Shown piece after piece: positions 62,509 to 64,000 of a stretch of DNA of 64,000 nucleotides. Each line of letters begins with the position of its first letter. The first letter of the stretch is position 1. Origin of the DNA: Lutimonas saemankumensis (GTDB taxonomy: Bacteria; Bacteroidota; Bacteroidia; Flavobacteriales; Flavobacteriaceae). The DNA is taken from positions 496,001-560,000 of the forward strand of contig NZ_JAIUZR010000004.1 of NCBI RefSeq assembly GCF_020171465.1, in the 5' to 3' direction. The position numbers were made by a program, and so were the translations under genes. The notes under the pieces are model-generated. The model was not told the DNA's origin. It did not search any database and was given only the letters and a program-made list of their open reading frames with translations.

Positions 62509-62988
62509 TTGAATAAATTTTCACATATTGATGAGAACAATAAGCCAAAAATGGTTAATGTCAGTGGTAAAAAAATTACCAAAAGAATGGCTTCAGCAGA
62601 GGCCCTTATGTTCTTGGGTAAGGATATTATTAAACTCCTGAACAAGGATGAGATCCAAACCAGGAAAGGCCCTGTTTTTCAAACGGCAGTAATCGCCGGG
62701 ATACAGGCGGTTAAAAAAACGGCTGAACTTATCCCAATGTGTCACCCCTTGCCTCTTGATGGAATCAAGATTGATATCGAAATTATTTCCGAAGAGGCAA
62801 TCAGAATTCTTTGCAGGGTTGAAATGGAAGGTAAAACCGGCGTAGAGATGGAGGCCCTTACAGGAGCTAGTGTTTCTGCCCTGACCGTCTACGATATGTG
62901 CAAAGCTATCTCTCAGAAAATGATCATTAAGGAAGTAAAACTTCTCGAAAAAAGAGGGGGTAAATCTGATATACTCCGCAGTCAGTAG
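62509..62988 (+). CDS. moaC: Cyclic pyranopterin monophosphate synthase
   Basis: A 159-residue enzyme that works right after MoaA. It starts with TTG at 62509: FSHIDENNKPKMVNVS is conserved from there, and ATG 62551 would remove it. GAGGAG at 62501-62506 looks like a Shine-Dalgarno but is only 2 bases from TTG. MCHPLPLDGIKID (substrate loop), GKTGVEMEALTGASVSALTVYDMCKA and a Lys in the C-terminal KEVKLLEKRGGKS are the family signatures. 11 bases after moeA, so one operon. Confidence 0.95.
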   Translation: MNKFSHIDENNKPKMVNVSGKKITKRMASAEALMFLGKDIIKLLNKDEIQTRKGPVFQTAVIAGIQAVKKTAELIPMCHPLPLDGIKIDIEIISEEAIRILCRVEMEGKTGVEMEALTGASVSALTVYDMCKAISQKMIIKEVKLLEKRGGKSDILRSQ

Positions 62989-63317
62989 AAAATATAAAAC
63001 CGGCAGAAAAGACCCTGATGGATTTAATAGAATGATCCGAATACAGTTTCTGTTGAAACTCAAATTAAACTTATTAATCTGTTAAGATCGAATCTATCTG
63101 TAACTTAGCTTCAAAACTGATCTCAACAATAAATTCCATAAGTGCCTCATCTCCTATTGCTTTTGTTTACAGGCAATGCTCCTGGTTGGTGACTAATTTT
63201 GACATTTTAAGACTCATTTCAATAGAAAAGAAAGATTACAGAGGCACCCTATCAAGTAATCAATATTGATTATTTTAGCGATTGAAAAATGATGCAACTA
63301 AAATTTGAAACAGGTCT
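62989..63317. other. 329-base gap without a gene, between moaC and the mobA-like gene
   Basis: No ORF of convincing length or family pattern is visible on either strand. No terminator with T-run follows moaC. The right end holds a 16-base palindrome (63257-63272) and a TATTTTAG -7-like box, consistent with a separate promoter for the mobA-like gene. The pair GTGCCTC / GAGGCAC (63142-63148, 63241-63247) could pair over a 92-base loop but the stem is too short to trust. Confidence 0.5.
63257..63272. promoter_or_regulatory. 16-base perfect palindrome before the mobA-like gene
   Basis: TAATCAATATTGATTA is its own reverse complement. Its last two bases begin TATTTTAG (63271-63278), a near-consensus -7 box 39 bases before the ATG at 63318. 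A repressor bound here would block the promoter. Regulator unknown. Confidence 0.4.
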
Positions 63318-64000
63318 ATGAAAAAACATGAAAAACACGCAAAGCTAACGCGTCGACAATATGGAGAAATAGGCTCTTTTGAACTCTCAATTCTCGGTAC
63401 TAAATGTTCTTTGATCAAAGATCTTGTCAGCGAAGTTTCATCAAGATTAAAATCGAATTACAAAATTGCCTATGCGGATGCTTCTCACGATAAAAATGTT
63501 GAGGCGCCTGTTTATGATGAATATGTCTTTCATTCTTCCGGTGATTTAAAAGTAGGTATTGATTTTATCAAAAACCCCTATACAGATAAATTATTATTCT
63601 CAGGCTATGACTTGGTTTTTATCAATGGCAACCATTTCCTGGGCAACAAGCAAATCCTTATTCTTGATCCGGATAAAGAGGCTTCTATACTTAAAAGACT
63701 GGATCAAATCAATGAAATTGCGTTTTTGATCAATTTGAATCACAACTCAAGAATTTTTGATTTTTTAAAAGAAAAGCATCCCGATATTGAAAATTTAAAA
63801 ACCTATTCGATACATGATCTTGATAATATCAGTACACATGTTGAAGAACTGATTCATAATAGTGCAGCAACTCTTAACGGTTTGGTACTTGCAGGTGGAA
63901 AGAGCGAGAGAATGGGTAAAGATAAAGGCTTGCTCGATTATTTTGGAAAATCTCAGCGCTTATATTCCCTGGAAATGCTGGAGAAACTTAATTTAAAATC
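63318..64000 (+). CDS. mobA: Molybdenum cofactor guanylyltransferase (MobA-like) with degenerate MobB-like N-terminal domain, partial
   Basis: The frame starts with ATG 63318 and runs off the right edge after 227 codons. Residues 191-204 are LAGGKSERMGKDKG, the MobA nucleotide-binding signature (LAGGxSxRMGxDK). Residues 17-190 look like MobB: IAYADASHD matches the usual VAVIKHDAHD block and DLVFINGNHF the DLVLVEG block, but the Walker A is broken (ILGTKCSLIKD). MobA attaches GMP to molybdopterin. The fused, non-ATPase MobB-like part may serve as a scaffold. It follows moaA-moeA-moaC but has its own leader. Confidence 0.82.
   Translation, partial: MKKHEKHAKLTRRQYGEIGSFELSILGTKCSLIKDLVSEVSSRLKSNYKIAYADASHDKNVEAPVYDEYVFHSSGDLKVGIDFIKNPYTDKLLFSGYDLVFINGNHFLGNKQILILDPDKEASILKRLDQINEIAFLINLNHNSRIFDFLKEKHPDIENLKTYSIHDLDNISTHVEELIHNSAATLNGLVLAGGKSERMGKDKGLLDYFGKSQRLYSLEMLEKLNLK

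Noticed and set aside
62593-63063. 156-codon minus-strand ORF
   Set aside because: It is antisense to moaC, which has all family motifs; no independent evidence for a gene.
63142-63247. GTGCCTC / GAGGCAC pair as an RNA stem or tRNA remnant
   Set aside because: Seven base pairs across a 92-base loop is weak. The GAGGCACC match to the tRNA-Phe 3' end is only 8 bases and is not followed by a tRNA-like arm or an integrase gene.
1-64000. CRISPR arrays, insertion sequences, prophage genes, restriction or other defence genes
   Set aside because: No spaced direct-repeat array, transposase, integrase, phage structural gene or defence-type nuclease cluster was seen; the AddB-like protein fits normal recombination.

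Overview
The window is about 64 kb of ordinary, gene-dense chromosome from a member of the Bacteroidota, most likely a Flavobacteriaceae-type marine or environmental bacterium. Reasons: AT-rich DNA; promoters of the Bacteroidota form (TTTG, about 19-20 bases, TAnnTTTG); few Shine-Dalgarno sequences; a eukaryote-like class Ia ribonucleotide reductase; OmpA with thrombospondin type-3 repeats; UpxY, DUF3078 and DUF4412 proteins; and a Bacteroidota-style coaX / outer-membrane protein / TPR / LptC / CorC / PpiD block. The genus cannot be fixed from the sequence. There is no insertion sequence, prophage, CRISPR array or rRNA operon. Both edges cut a gene: an SDR-like protein on the left and a MobA-type protein on the right.

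Layout. 1-5.8 kb: SDR protein, PH-domain protein, penicillin-acylase lipoprotein, an XRE regulator with a membrane partner, an M48 lipoprotein peptidase and a self-contained tRNA-Phe unit. 5.9-18.9 kb: coaX, barrel protein, TPR protein, lptC, CorC-type protein and ppiD-like chaperone, then ompA, an AddB-like nuclease and an alpha/beta hydrolase. 19-24.3 kb: DUF4412 protein, nrdB, nrdA and a small carboxypeptidase-regulatory-like protein. 24.4-31.3 kb: two convergent phosphate transporters, each with a PhoU-like tail, then dGTPase and a DUF3078 protein. 31.3-41.7 kb: dxs divergent from murI-tadA, a glycerophosphodiesterase, a ClC protein, aspS, rsmI, a dipeptide epimerase and an OsmC protein.

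41.7-58.5 kb holds surface-polysaccharide functions in several pieces: upxY-ugd-wza on the minus strand, two glycosyltransferases on the plus strand, a minus-strand DegT aminotransferase-galE-rfbB operon, and waaA. Between the pieces lie ftsE, a TlpA-like lipoprotein, a 1005-residue TPR protein and an outer-membrane barrel. 58.5-64 kb: a Crp/Fnr regulator, a perfect GTAACA-TT-TGTTAC palindrome in front of a two-gene YeeE/YedE transporter, and molybdenum-cofactor genes (moaA, moeA, moaC, and a mobA with an odd N-terminal domain).

No clearly new multi-gene system is visible. The best leads are: a ClC protein with Gln where the gating Glu should be; the Crp/Fnr-palindrome-YeeE/YedE unit; a Pho-box-like repeat before the Na/Pi cotransporter; a degenerate MobB-like domain fused to MobA; genes whose promoter -7 box abuts the start codon (dxs, rsmI, waaA), suggesting leaderless mRNAs; a four-cysteine insertion in the DegT aminotransferase; and a possible short RNA near 19.05 kb.
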